A stretch of DNA of 64,000 bases from Caballeronia mineralivorans PML1(12) (GCF_001028175.1 NZ_AEJF01000141.1:1-64000); one strand, 5' to 3'. Shown: positions 18,951 through 28,141, counted from the stretch's first letter. A program made the numbers and translations. The notes: a model not told the origin generated them from the letters alone.

Positions 18951-19718
18951 ATGCTCAATTCGCTCATTTCCCGTCGTCGCCTGATTGCAACCGGATCGCT
19001 GGCGTCGGCCAGCGTCGCATTTTCGAAGTTGGCGTTTGGCGCCAGCACGCAAGACGCATCGGCCGCATCGCCAGCCGAGTCGAAAGCCACGCTCAGCGTC
19101 GTTCCCGCTTTCCTGGGCTCATCGCCGCAAACGCTCCCGCCCTTGCCTTACGCGGACAACGCGCTCGAGCCGGTGATCTCGGCGCGCACGATCGGGTTCC
19201 ATTACGGCAAGCACCATCGGGCGTATTTCGACAACTTGCATAAGCTGCTGGCCGGCACGCCGCTGGCGCAGGCGTCGCTTGAACAAGTGATCATGCAATC
19301 CCACGATCAACCCGCGCTCGCCGATGTTTTCAACAACGCCGCGCAAGCCTGGAATCACAACTTCTACTGGAACTCGCTCAGCCCGGTCGCAACCCAGCCG
19401 AGTGAAAAACTCCAGGCGGCAATCATGCGCAAGTTCGGTTCCACCGAGGCGTTGACGAAGGCATTGGTCACGACGTCGGCGTCGCAGTTCGGCAGTGGCT
19501 GGGGCTGGCTGGTGGTCGACCAGGGCGAGCTTGCCGTCGTCAAGACGAGCAACGCGGAAACGCCGTTCACGCGCGGCCTCGCGCCGTTGTTGACGGTGGA
19601 CGTGTGGGAGCACGCGTATTACCTGGACTATCAGAATCGTCGTCCCGACTATCTGTTCGCGACAGTGTCGCGTCATTTGAACTGGGCGTTCGCGTCGGCT
19701 AATCTGGATCGGGTTTGA
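18951..19718 (+). CDS. Exported iron superoxide dismutase (Tat signal)
   Basis: Converts superoxide to peroxide and oxygen. The 255-residue product starts with a twin-arginine-type signal, SRRRLIATGSLASASVAF, and a long Ala/Ser linker, so the folded metalloenzyme is probably moved to the periplasm. The domain from about residue 60 has all metal ligands: His in FHYGKHHRAY, His in WNHNFYWNSL, and Asp and His in DVWEHAYYLDY. NNAAQAWNHNFYW and FGSGWGW mark the Fe rather than the Mn type. The ATG at 18951 gives the signal peptide; the longer frame upstream (from 18870) is Cys-rich and unlike the family. It stands alone, followed by two other exported proteins. Ordinary FeSODs are about 193 residues and cytosolic, so the N-terminal extension is the notable feature. 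Confidence 0.85.
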   Translation: MLNSLISRRRLIATGSLASASVAFSKLAFGASTQDASAASPAESKATLSVVPAFLGSSPQTLPPLPYADNALEPVISARTIGFHYGKHHRAYFDNLHKLLAGTPLAQASLEQVIMQSHDQPALADVFNNAAQAWNHNFYWNSLSPVATQPSEKLQAAIMRKFGSTEALTKALVTTSASQFGSGWGWLVVDQGELAVVKTSNAETPFTRGLAPLLTVDVWEHAYYLDYQNRRPDYLFATVSRHLNWAFASANLDRV

Positions 19719-19793
19719 GCGGACTCCAAGCGCCGCGTGAGCAACGCTGCCGCGGGCGCACTATCTATCGTTATTCATTCCAGTGGGGATTTC

Positions 19794-20297
19794 ATGTTCA
19801 CTAATTTCAACCGTGCGAAGCGCGTGACCGCTGCGGTAGTTGCTTGTGTTGCGAGTGCTGCGGCGTCCGCTGCGACTTCTATCGATCCGCCTCAGGCGGA
19901 GCGGGTCGTGACAACAACCGCTTCCGGCGTGCAGGTGTATTCATGCGAGTACGATGCGCAGCATCATCTCGCCTGGGTGTTCAAGAGCCCGCAGGCAACG
20001 CTCTACGACACCAGCGGCCACGCGTTGATCATGCACTCGGCGGGGCCGTCGTGGGAGGCGGAGGACGGCAGCCGGATCGTGGGACACGTGATCGCGCAAA
20101 CGCCGAGCGACACCGCCGCCAGCGTGCCGCAGTTATTGCTTGAAACCCGCAGCACCGCGGTGACCGGCATGCTGTCGGTTATTCGCTACGTGCAGCGTGT
20201 GAACACCGTAGGCGGCGTGATGCCGGCCGCACCCTGTTCGACCGAACACCAGGTGGGCGCGTCGCCGTATCTCGCTAACTACATTTTCTACAAATAG
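19794..20297 (+). CDS. DUF3455 domain exported protein
   Basis: Exported protein of 167 residues in the DUF3455 family, function unknown. A signal peptide (RAKRVTAAVVACVASAAASA) is followed by a conserved core: ASGVQVYSCEYD, the GSRIVGHV segment and a C-terminal ANYIFYK. Two Cys (in VYSCEYD and AAPCSTEH) could form a disulfide. The start at 19794 has a GTGGGG ribosome site; an upstream GTG at 19737 would add an unlikely leader. It lies between the exported SOD and a YceI-like lipoprotein, which loosely suggests an envelope stress setting. Confidence 0.75.
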   Translation: MFTNFNRAKRVTAAVVACVASAAASAATSIDPPQAERVVTTTASGVQVYSCEYDAQHHLAWVFKSPQATLYDTSGHALIMHSAGPSWEAEDGSRIVGHVIAQTPSDTAASVPQLLLETRSTAVTGMLSVIRYVQRVNTVGGVMPAAPCSTEHQVGASPYLANYIFYK

Positions 20298-20351
20298 CAT
20301 AGGCGCTCATGATGGCGCGCACCCGGACGCAGACCTATTGAAAGGATAACC

Positions 20352-21020
20352 ATGCATGACTCCAGATTCCTGTCGGGTATTCGCAAGCTTCGCGCGGGTT
20401 TGCTCATTGCAGTGGCCATATCGATGTCGGCCTGTACCGCACTGAGCGTGGTGACACATTCGGTGTCGCCTGATGAAGCGAGCGTTCCTGCCGGTCGTTA
20501 TCAACTTGACCCGCATCACTGGAGTGTCAGTTTCGATGTGGCTCACCTGAAGTATTCGCGCTTCGTCATGCGCTTCGACAAGACGACGGCGCAACTGAAC
20601 TGGGATGCGGCCGGCATGGATCACAGCACGGCGACGGTGGATATCGATGCAACCAGTCTCGATACCAACGTCCCGCTCCTCGACAAGATGGTCAAGGGCA
20701 CGGACCTACTTGACGTCGAACGTTTTCCGACCATTCACTTCGTGAGCACGGCATTCAAACGCACCGCCGACAACAAGGGTGAGCTGACCGGCGACCTGAC
20801 CATTCATGGCACGACGCGCCCCGTCACGCTCGCGGTCACGTTCAACGGGCACGCGCCGAATCCGCTCACCAAGCAGCAGACATTGGGCTTTGCCGCCGAC
20901 GGTCATTTCAGCCGTGCGCAGTTCGGTTTATCGACGTGGTATCCGGCTGTGGGTGACGATCTGCATGTGGCTATTCAGGCCGAGTTTGTTGCGAACGCAC
21001 CGGAAGCGGGTTCATCCTGA
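20352..21020 (+). CDS. YceI-like lipid-binding lipoprotein
   Basis: YceI-family protein of 222 residues. These proteins form a lipocalin-like barrel that binds long isoprenoid or amide ligands in the periplasm. The N-terminus is a lipoprotein signal ending in ISMSACTAL, with the likely acylated Cys near residue 28. The family core is clear: GRYQLDPHHWSVSFDVAHL, then VDIDATSLDTNV, FPTIHFVSTAF, GDLTIHGTTRPVTL and ADGHFSRAQFGLSTW. An AAAGGATAACC ribosome site precedes the ATG. The physiological ligand is unknown. Confidence 0.85.
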   Translation: MHDSRFLSGIRKLRAGLLIAVAISMSACTALSVVTHSVSPDEASVPAGRYQLDPHHWSVSFDVAHLKYSRFVMRFDKTTAQLNWDAAGMDHSTATVDIDATSLDTNVPLLDKMVKGTDLLDVERFPTIHFVSTAFKRTADNKGELTGDLTIHGTTRPVTLAVTFNGHAPNPLTKQQTLGFAADGHFSRAQFGLSTWYPAVGDDLHVAIQAEFVANAPEAGSS

Positions 21021-21037
21021 GCGAAGGTTTCGCCGCT

Positions 21038-22189
21038 CTACCAACCGTAAAAGCGGTTCCATACGGCGACCTCTCCTTCATCCGATAGCGCCTGATAGGC
21101 GGGGAATTGCGCGCCTGTCGCGCATGCGTGATTCGGCAGGATCAAGAGGCGCGTACCCACCGGCAGATGAACGGAGATGTCCCTGTCCGGATGATCGACG
21201 TTAGCGAGAATCCCATGCTCCTGGTTCGCGCCCGTGAGCATATAGCCATCGAGCGGGGCGCCATCGAGCGTGCATGGCTGTCCGTAACCGTAGTCGTGCG
21301 TTTGCTTCGCGGTGCCACGATCGCGGCTCATCGCCATCCACCCTGCATCGAGAATGGCCCAGCCTTTGTCCACCTGATGACCGATGACCGTCGTCAACAC
21401 GCTCAACGCAAGATCGCCGGTTGTGCAGACGCCCACGTTGCGCATGACCAGATCGAAGAAAACGTACACACCGGCCCGCACTTCCGTGACGCCTTTGAGA
21501 TGTTGCGCGGCTAGCGCCGTGGGCGTGGAACCGACGCTCACGACGTCGCACGGCAAACCTTCATTGCGCAAGCGCCCGGCGGCACGCACGCAACCCGCGC
21601 GTTCCTGTTCCGCCAGCGCGGCGAGCGCGTCGGGCGTGTTGAGGTCGTAGCTTGAACCGGCATGGGTCATCACGCCACCGAGACGTGCGCCGTGGTGACT
21701 GCCGCCGTTGCCATCGCCATGCAGCATCCGTCCGATATCGAGCAAGCGGGGTTCATCGGGCTGGACGCCGGAACGATGACCGTCAGTATCTATTTCGATC
21801 CACACCTCGAAGGACTCACCATGAGTGCGGCCGAACTCCGCGACGGCTTGCGCGGACTCGAGGTTATCGACGATCAGCTTGAGATCGCAACCCGCGCGCC
21901 GTAACGCCAGCGCCCTGGGCAGTTTCGATGCAACGATACCGACGGCGTACAGGATGTCGCTGAAGCCTGCCGCGAAAAACTGCTCGGCCTCCTTGAGCGT
22001 GGACACCGTGATGCCGCGAGCGCCTGCATCGCGCTGCGCTTGCGCGACCTCGACGCACTTCGCCGTTTTCACATGCGGACGGAACGCGACACCGAGCGTG
22101 TCCATCCGGCTCTGCATGCGTGCGATGTTGCGTTTCATGCGCACCCGGTCGATCAATGCAGCGGGAGTTTCGATCTGATCCAGAGTCAT
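21038..22189 (-). CDS. DSD1-family PLP enzyme (D-threonine aldolase / D-serine dehydratase-like)
   Basis: Fold-type III PLP enzyme of 383 residues with an alanine-racemase-like barrel, acting on a D-3-hydroxy amino acid by retro-aldol cleavage or dehydration. The PLP Lys is residue 41 in RPHVKTAK. The metal-binding HxC pair of this family is visible near the C-terminus in LPNHACATG, and VSVGSTPTAL is the phosphate-binding region. The start overlaps the stop of the upstream HAD gene by 4 bp, so the two are co-translated. The divergent LysR gene at 22935 is the likely regulator. D-threonine, D-threo-3-hydroxyaspartate and D-serine are all possible substrates. Confidence 0.8.
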   Translation of the reverse strand: MTLDQIETPAALIDRVRMKRNIARMQSRMDTLGVAFRPHVKTAKCVEVAQAQRDAGARGITVSTLKEAEQFFAAGFSDILYAVGIVASKLPRALALRRAGCDLKLIVDNLESAQAVAEFGRTHGESFEVWIEIDTDGHRSGVQPDEPRLLDIGRMLHGDGNGGSHHGARLGGVMTHAGSSYDLNTPDALAALAEQERAGCVRAAGRLRNEGLPCDVVSVGSTPTALAAQHLKGVTEVRAGVYVFFDLVMRNVGVCTTGDLALSVLTTVIGHQVDKGWAILDAGWMAMSRDRGTAKQTHDYGYGQPCTLDGAPLDGYMLTGANQEHGILANVDHPDRDISVHLPVGTRLLILPNHACATGAQFPAYQALSDEGEVAVWNRFYGW

Positions 22190-22857
22190 GACGTGGACGT
22201 TCCCTTCGATGAGTTGAACCCGCGCAGCCAGGGTAGTAGCGCGTCGAGCGTGGGTGCTTCGAGCTCGGGTGCCTGTGCGCCTTGCACGAGTTCAAGACCC
22301 ACGCGGTTATGCCAGTAGGTGCGCAAGCCGGTCACGGCCGTGCCGAACATGTCGTAGCTTGAACCGGCCACGAACGCCGCCTCTTTCGCGTTGACCTTCA
22401 AGCGGTCGAGCGCCATCTGATACGGTCGCGGGTCGGGTTTGTAGAAGCCCGCGCTTTCGGCGGTCACGATCACGTCCCAGTCGACGTCGAACAGACCGGC
22501 GGCCTGCTCGCCGAGACGCCTGGAGCAGTTGGTCACGATCGCCAGCCTGCAGTGCGGTGCGAGCTTGCGCAGCACTTCCTTCGTGCCGCTCCATGGCGCG
22601 AGTTGCAGCCATTGCGCTTCGAGCACGCGGGCGGCCGATTCACGCAAGCCGACCTGCACCGCGGCCTGGCGCACGAGTTCTTCGTAGGGAACATAGGCAC
22701 CGCAGCCGTAGGTCAGGCGCAGGTATTCCGCGCGCCAGGCGCGGCCTGTGGTTTCGCTGCCGGCTGCTCGATTCCACAGGCTCCATGAATCGAGCAACGC
22801 GGTCAGCAGGTCGAACAGCACCGCTTTTGGATAAGTTGGGGTAGATTGATTGAGCAT
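22186..22857 (-). CDS. HAD-superfamily hydrolase, haloacid-dehalogenase type II-like
   Basis: 223-residue HAD hydrolase. Motif I is LFDLLTALLDS with nucleophile Asp16, but position +2 is Leu, not the Asp needed as general acid in phosphatases. Motif II is VTNCSRR, the Lys motif is FYKPDPRPY, and motif IV is GSSYDMFG with an SSxxD arrangement. Missing Asp+2 plus the SSxxD motif resembles L-2-haloacid dehalogenases and related C-X or phosphonate hydrolases more than phosphatases. It is the first gene of a two-gene operon with the DSD1 enzyme. I do not assign a substrate. Confidence 0.75.
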   Translation of the reverse strand: MLNQSTPTYPKAVLFDLLTALLDSWSLWNRAAGSETTGRAWRAEYLRLTYGCGAYVPYEELVRQAAVQVGLRESAARVLEAQWLQLAPWSGTKEVLRKLAPHCRLAIVTNCSRRLGEQAAGLFDVDWDVIVTAESAGFYKPDPRPYQMALDRLKVNAKEAAFVAGSSYDMFGTAVTGLRTYWHNRVGLELVQGAQAPELEAPTLDALLPWLRGFNSSKGTSTS

Positions 22858-22934
22858 GATGGAAGCGACTTTACTGGTGAAAGCCTAAGCTGTGTTTAAA
22901 TCCAGCCACATCAATCCTTAAGCAAAATTGAACG

Positions 22935-23882
22935 ATGGAACTCGCTGATCTCAGGCTTGTAACCATGCTGGCGCGCTCGGAATCATTGAGCGCGGCGGCG
23001 CGGGTTCTCAACGTGACGCCGTCGGCGCTCTCCATGCGGCTCAAGAAACTGGAGAAGACGCTGGGCGTGACGCTCGCCACGCGCGATGCCCGGCATATGT
23101 CGCTGACCGCGGACGGCGCGAGGCTGGCGCGCGAGGCGCAAGGGCTGTTGAGCGCTATCGAGGCACTCCCCGACACGTTCCGTGAACAGACCGCGCAACT
23201 CGCCGGACACATTCGTATTGCCGCGCCGTTCGGTTTCGGACGCGTGCATATTGCACCGTTGCTCGCCCGTTTCGCACGGGCGAATCCCGGAATTCGCCTG
23301 CAACTCGATCTACTCGAAACGCCCTGGCCGCACAGTCACGCCGCCGATGTCGTGATCCAGATCGGCACGGTACGCGACTCGTCATGGAGCGCGCGGCCCT
23401 TGCTCGCGAACGAGCGCTGGTTGTGTGCGAGTCCGGGGTATATCGCGGCCCGCGGTTATCCACGCGAACCACGCGAGATCCTGGAACACGATTGCATTTG
23501 CATCCGCGAAAACGATGAAGACGTGACGCTCTGGCGGGTGCGTCGACGGCGCTCGGAGGCGGGCAGGGAAGCGGGCAGGAAGCCGTCTGCGCCGACTACG
23601 CTGCGCGTCACGCCGGCTTTCACCACGAACGATGGCAGCGTCGCGCGCCGTTGGGCAGAGGAAGGCCTGGGGCTCGTGCTGCGCTCGCAATGGGACGTGG
23701 CGGATGCGGTCGCGGCGGGTAGGCTGGTGAGGCTTCTGAGCGATTGGGATTTCGGCAGCGCGCCGGTGATCGCGCTGGTGCCTACGCGCAAGGGGCGTTC
23801 GCTGCGCATCCAGGCGTTGTTGAGTTATCTCGCGGCGAATCTTGGCGCTGAGGTTAGCGGCGAGATGCCGAAAGGCCACTGA
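22935..23882 (+). CDS. LysR-family transcriptional regulator
   Basis: 315 residues, the standard LysR length. The N-terminal winged helix-turn-helix reads ELADLRLVTMLARSESLSAA followed by LNVTPSALSMRLKKLEK. The substrate-binding domain starts near LAGHIRIAAPFGFGR. It is divergent from the HAD/DSD1 operon with a 77-bp gap, the classical layout for a LysR protein controlling its neighbour. The inducer is unknown and probably a D-amino-acid-related compound. Confidence 0.85.
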   Translation: MELADLRLVTMLARSESLSAAARVLNVTPSALSMRLKKLEKTLGVTLATRDARHMSLTADGARLAREAQGLLSAIEALPDTFREQTAQLAGHIRIAAPFGFGRVHIAPLLARFARANPGIRLQLDLLETPWPHSHAADVVIQIGTVRDSSWSARPLLANERWLCASPGYIAARGYPREPREILEHDCICIRENDEDVTLWRVRRRRSEAGREAGRKPSAPTTLRVTPAFTTNDGSVARRWAEEGLGLVLRSQWDVADAVAAGRLVRLLSDWDFGSAPVIALVPTRKGRSLRIQALLSYLAANLGAEVSGEMPKGH

Positions 23883-23984
23883 TTTGGCGGCTTGACGTCT
23901 TCGTTCTGGCGGCATTTATAATCGACGGGATCGAGTTCAATCATCGCGTGTCGGCTCGCTCGTCACGCTTCAGGGAGTGGCCGC

Positions 23985-25166
23985 ATGAAGTATTCGAACC
24001 TCGTCGAGCGCCTGCAAGGCAAGCGCACCGCTGCATGGGAAATTCACCACGCCGCGCAGCAGGCTCTCCATAACGGCGAGGACGTCATCGTCCTGAGCGT
24101 CGGCGATCCGGACTTCGCTACACCCGAAGTGATCGTCGACCGCGCGGTGGCAGCGCTCCGGGACGGCGACACTCATTACGCGGAAGTGATAGGGCGCGCG
24201 CCGTTGCGTGCGGCTATCGCGCAGGATCATTCGCGCCAGACCGGCAATAGCGTTGACGCGAGCAATGTCATCGTGGTCGCGGGCGCGCAGAACGGGCTCT
24301 TCGCAACGTCCTTGTGCCTGTGCGAAGCAGGCGATGAGATCATCGTGCCCGAGCCGATGTACCTGACCTACGAGGCCAGCGTGCGCGCATCCGGCGCAAC
24401 GCTGGTGCCTGTGGCCGTGGATCCGGCACGAGCATTTCATCTCGACTGCGCGGCGCTCGAAGCAGCCATCACGCCGCGTACCAAGGCGATTTTCTTTGCC
24501 ACACCCTGCAATCCGACTGGCGTGGTGATGCCGCGTGAAGATCTCGAACGCATCGCGGAATTGGCCCGAAAGCATGACTTCTGGATTGTCTCCGACGAGG
24601 TCTATGCGGACCTGACCTTCGACCGGGAGCACGTGAGTATTGCTGCACTGGAGGGCATGGCGGAGCGCACCGTGACCCTCGGCAGCTTGTCCAAGTCGCA
24701 TGCAATGCCCGGTTGGCGCGTGGGCTGGGTGATCGGGCCGAAGACGTTGATCGAACATCTTGGACGGCTCGCGCTCTGCATGCTCTACGGCTTGCCGGGC
24801 TTCATCCAGCAAGCCGCGTTGACGGCGCTTGAGAACCGGGCGCAGATCGTGGCGGACATGCGCGAGATTTACCGGCGGCGGCGCGACATCGTGTTCAATC
24901 GTCTGCGCGACGTGCCGGGCTTGCATTGCCTGTTGCCCGAGGCGGGCATGTTCATGATGGTCGATGTGACCGGCACGGGCCTGGACGCTTATGAATTCAG
25001 TTGGCAGCTATTTCGCACGCAAGGCGTCTCGGTACTCGATGCCAGCGCATTCGGCGAGACGGCGAACGGGTACGTGCGGCTGGGTTTTGTCGTCGATGAA
25101 GCGCGGCTCGCGCAGGCTTGCGATCGTATTGCCGCGTTCGTGGCGGGTTTGCAGGCGAAGGGTTGA
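23985..25166 (+). CDS. Class I/II aminotransferase, AruH-like
   Basis: PLP-dependent fold-type I aminotransferase of 393 residues. The N-terminus MKYSNLVERL, the DPDFATPEVIVD and GDTHYAEVIGRAPLR segments and YEASVRASGA closely resemble arginine:pyruvate transaminase AruH as I remember it. The PLP Lys is about residue 237 in SLSKSHAMPGWR; CNPTGVVMP and the Arg in GYVRLGFV are also present. An Lrp-type regulator is adjacent and convergent (29-bp gap), which suits amino-acid-responsive control. The aruI-type decarboxylase partner is not nearby, so arginine as substrate is only a family-level suggestion. Confidence 0.8.
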   Translation: MKYSNLVERLQGKRTAAWEIHHAAQQALHNGEDVIVLSVGDPDFATPEVIVDRAVAALRDGDTHYAEVIGRAPLRAAIAQDHSRQTGNSVDASNVIVVAGAQNGLFATSLCLCEAGDEIIVPEPMYLTYEASVRASGATLVPVAVDPARAFHLDCAALEAAITPRTKAIFFATPCNPTGVVMPREDLERIAELARKHDFWIVSDEVYADLTFDREHVSIAALEGMAERTVTLGSLSKSHAMPGWRVGWVIGPKTLIEHLGRLALCMLYGLPGFIQQAALTALENRAQIVADMREIYRRRRDIVFNRLRDVPGLHCLLPEAGMFMMVDVTGTGLDAYEFSWQLFRTQGVSVLDASAFGETANGYVRLGFVVDEARLAQACDRIAAFVAGLQAKG

Positions 25167-25194
25167 ACAGATCGCGCGGCGTTGGTGAAGTGCG

Positions 25195-25686
25195 CTAAGC
25201 CAATCCGCCGCCTGATTCCTCCGGGTCGTCGATCGAAATCTTCGTCTCGAACTTCGAGCAGTTCATCGCGAAGTTGCTTTTGAAGTTGCGCACGTTGTTG
25301 TTGGACGAAAACAGCCGGCGGGTGAACGCGTGATAACGCTCCATGGACGCCGAATTCACGATCAGCAGAAAGTCGAACTCCCCCGACACTTCGTAGCACG
25401 CCATTACATCGCCTTCGGCCATCATGCGCCGCTCGAACGCGCGCAATAGCGCGTCGTTCTGCTTGTCCAGTTCCACCGATACAAAAACGGTCAGCGGCCG
25501 GCCAACTCGCATGCGATCGACAATCGCGACCTCCTTCAGCAACACACCGTTTGCCCGCAACTGCGCGATCCGGCGCTGGCAGGTCGCGACCGATGCATTG
25601 GCCTCGGTGGCGATAACGCGTAGCGGCGTAGCCGCGTTGTCCTGCAGCAGGTTGAGGATTCGAACGTCCAGCCGGTCGAGTGCCAT
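25195..25686 (-). CDS. Lrp/AsnC-family transcriptional regulator
   Basis: 163-residue Lrp/AsnC protein. The N-terminal helix-turn-helix covers LDVRILNLLQDNAATPL and SVATCQRRIAQLRANG. The C-terminal RAM effector domain includes FVSVELDKQND and VSGEFDFLLIV. These proteins bind amino acids and form octamers on DNA. It is convergent with the aminotransferase and probably controls it or its own unit. It ends with an acidic tail (DDPEESGGG). Confidence 0.85.
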   Translation of the reverse strand: MALDRLDVRILNLLQDNAATPLRVIATEANASVATCQRRIAQLRANGVLLKEVAIVDRMRVGRPLTVFVSVELDKQNDALLRAFERRMMAEGDVMACYEVSGEFDFLLIVNSASMERYHAFTRRLFSSNNNVRNFKSNFAMNCSKFETKISIDDPEESGGGLA

Positions 25687-25919
25687 GCGGTGTCCTGGGA
25701 TGAACGCAGCGTCCGGCGAGTCGAGGAGGTGTCGCGCTGCGGGTAAGGTCGTGCGATTTTACGCGACCTTCGCGTTCATCAGCCGCGGCCCGAACGAAAG
25801 ACGGGCGATGGTCAGGTGGCGCGTATGAAGTTTTTATTGCGCTCCGTGACCGGTGCGGGAGGATGCCGCGGACCTCATGAAGCGGAGCGCAGCTTGGCCA
25901 TGCATACGCCCCGGTCTTG

Positions 25920-27212
25920 TCATTTCCCCATCAGACCCGGCGACGGCGAGACGGGAACGGATTCACGCGGAGACCGGACGCTGCGCCTGAAGATCATCGT
26001 GAGCGTAGCCGCGAGAAGCAGGAAGCCGGACAGGGCCAACAGCGAACCGCTGTATCCCAGCGTGGTCTGCTTGAGCCAGCCGACAAGGTAAGGGCCAAAG
26101 AATCCCGACGAATTGCCGATCGATAAAATCAGGCCAAAGCCGCCGGCGGCTGCGCGGCCCGTGAGAAATGTCGACGGTAGTGCCCAGAACGTCGCAAGAA
26201 AGCCGAATGCGCCAATCAGCGCGACGGTCAGTCCGATCATGATGAAGATGCCGTCATGCGCCAGGCTGCTGGCAGCCATGGCGAGCGCGCCGAGCAGACA
26301 TGTCGCGGTGACGTGCCAGACACGCTTGCCAGTGCGGTCGGAACTCCGGGCCCAGAGGATCATGGCGACCGCGCCCAGGAAGTTCGGTATGGCGCTGACG
26401 AGGCCAACCTCGACATTGCTGAGACCCAACGATTTCACGATCTGGGGCATCCAGTAATACACCCCGTTGAGCCCGATCAAGCCTGTCAGATACGTGCACG
26501 ACAGGATAACGACACGCAGGTCCGTGAGGGATTGGCCCAGGGTCATGTGACCGGTGGTTTCAATCCTCGCGCGTTCGAGCTGAAGCTCCGATTCGATCCA
26601 GGCCTTCTCTCCGGGGCTCAGCCATTTTGCTTTCGATGGAGAGTCTTTCAAGGTGAAAAGGCAAAAGATCCCGAGTGCCACCGCAGGGATGCCCTCGAGC
26701 AGGAACAACCACTGCCACTGTTTCAGGCCCCCGAGGCCATGCAAGCTAAGGATCGCACTGGACAGGGGACCGCCGATCACCGCCGCCAGGGGAACCCCGA
26801 GAAGGAAGGTGGCGATCGCCTTGGCTCGCCACCGCGCTGGAAACCAGTAACCGAGGTAAATGAATATTCCCGGAGCAAACCCGCCTTCAGCCACGCCGAG
26901 CAGAAAACGCGCGATCATCAATTGCGTGGGCGTGCGCGCGAAGGCACATACGACGGTCATGATGCCCCAGGTAACCATGATCCGGGCAATCCAGATTCGG
27001 GCGCCGAACTTTTGCAGCGCCAGATTGCTGGGAATCTCGGAAATGCAATAACCGATGAAGAAGACGCCGACCATCCATCCGAAGCCGGTGGGCGTAATGC
27101 CCAGATCCTTGTTCATCGTGAGCGCGGCGAAGCTGATATTCGTCCGGTCGATGTAATTGACAAGAAAGCAAAAACACACGAACGGCAGGATGCGACGGGC
27201 GACCTTCCCCAT
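25920..27212 (-). CDS. MFS transporter, anion:cation symporter (ACS) family
   Basis: Inner-membrane MFS carrier of 430 residues in the ACS family, which imports organic anions such as tartrate, galactarate, phthalate or 4-hydroxyphenylacetate. The family signatures VNYIDRTNISFAAL in helix 1 and GIFIYLGYWFPARWRAKAIA in the mid-region are visible. I chose the ATG at 27212 because GGAG lies 7 bases upstream; an earlier ATG at 27281 adds a hydrophilic leader but has no ribosome site. It is the last gene of the leftward operon with the CoA ligase and the citryl-CoA-lyase-like gene (113-bp gap), so it probably imports the acid that they break down. Confidence 0.8.
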   Translation of the reverse strand: MGKVARRILPFVCFCFLVNYIDRTNISFAALTMNKDLGITPTGFGWMVGVFFIGYCISEIPSNLALQKFGARIWIARIMVTWGIMTVVCAFARTPTQLMIARFLLGVAEGGFAPGIFIYLGYWFPARWRAKAIATFLLGVPLAAVIGGPLSSAILSLHGLGGLKQWQWLFLLEGIPAVALGIFCLFTLKDSPSKAKWLSPGEKAWIESELQLERARIETTGHMTLGQSLTDLRVVILSCTYLTGLIGLNGVYYWMPQIVKSLGLSNVEVGLVSAIPNFLGAVAMILWARSSDRTGKRVWHVTATCLLGALAMAASSLAHDGIFIMIGLTVALIGAFGFLATFWALPSTFLTGRAAAGGFGLILSIGNSSGFFGPYLVGWLKQTTLGYSGSLLALSGFLLLAATLTMIFRRSVRSPRESVPVSPSPGLMGK

Positions 27213-27325
27213 TGTTCGCTCCTGGCTTACCCCATCTTCGTAAGCATCCGCTGAAACAGAATTCACGACATGTCTCCCCATTGTCTGGATTATCTTTGAT
27301 TGCGTTACCGACAGCCGGTTATTCG

Positions 27326-28141
27326 CTATTGACTATTGGTCCGGTCGGCTTGTGGCGGGACAAACGGAATCGCTTCTTCCACGGTGTCCCAAATGAAACG
27401 TCCGGACGGACACTCTTGCTCCTCGACAATGTGCGAGACCAGGCCGGCAGCCCGCGAAATGACAGCGAAGCCTCGCATGGCATCGGTGCGGACACCCACT
27501 TCGCCCAGCAACGCGGCTACAGCGCCTGTCGCGTTGATCGTGATGGGGCGACCGAATACTTCATTAATAGCGGCGGAAAACTGCTCGAGCATGGCTACCT
27601 TCTCGCCCGAGAGTTCAGGCTCGGCCTTGGCCAGTTCCAGCAGCTTGTAAGCACGCGGATCGACGGGCTTATGGAGATGGTGACCGAATCCGGGGATGGC
27701 CTTGCGCGCTTCCTTATGCTGCCGTGCGATAACCAACGCTTCCGCATAGGGGGCATCAGCAGCCAGCAAATGATCGAGCAGGCGAGAGCAGTTCTCCATC
27801 GTACCGACAAACTGGCTGCCCACCGCCAGCAAGCCGGAAGCGACCGCACCCTGAAGGTTTTCGGGTGCACTCATGTACACGAGACGGGTAGCGATGGAAC
27901 TCGGCGTGAGGCCGTGCTCCATCAGCACGACCAGCACCATGTCTACGATCCTGACATCGACGGCGCGCACGGGGCCGCCAAGAATCTGCATCAACAGGAC
28001 CTCGGTGAAGGTTTTTTTTCCGAGCAGGTCGTCGACAAGATTGGCGTTGCCGTAGTGGAGTGTCGTCAGCGTATGCGTGCAAAGTCGCGTGACCGGCGGC
28101 TCGCGGTCGGATGGTTTAGCGGATTCTGTAGCGGATGTCAT
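27326..28141 (-). CDS. Citrate-synthase-family lyase, citryl-CoA lyase-like
   Basis: 271-residue member of the citrate synthase superfamily, much shorter than citrate synthase (about 380-430) and close to stand-alone citryl-CoA lyases, which split a citryl-CoA-type thioester into acetyl-CoA and a 2-oxoacid. Catalytic-type residues are conserved: His in LMEHGLTPSSIATR, His in GFGHHLHKPVDPRA, and Asp/Arg in VRTDAMRGFAVISRAAG. It lies 9 bp after the acyl-CoA ligase stop, so the two are co-transcribed. Pairing with an AMP-forming ligase suggests activation of a tertiary hydroxy acid followed by cleavage. The reverse (condensing) direction cannot be excluded. Confidence 0.75.
   Translation of the reverse strand: MTSATESAKPSDREPPVTRLCTHTLTTLHYGNANLVDDLLGKKTFTEVLLMQILGGPVRAVDVRIVDMVLVVLMEHGLTPSSIATRLVYMSAPENLQGAVASGLLAVGSQFVGTMENCSRLLDHLLAADAPYAEALVIARQHKEARKAIPGFGHHLHKPVDPRAYKLLELAKAEPELSGEKVAMLEQFSAAINEVFGRPITINATGAVAALLGEVGVRTDAMRGFAVISRAAGLVSHIVEEQECPSGRFIWDTVEEAIPFVPPQADRTNSQ

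Noticed and set aside
21662..21904. 80-residue rightward frame with a protein-like look inside the DSD1 gene
   Set aside because: Fully antisense to a conserved enzyme region, and without its own ribosome site or neighbours.
26256..27254. 332-residue rightward frame opposite the ACS transporter
   Set aside because: Composition is charged and unlike any family, while the opposite strand encodes a clear MFS protein.
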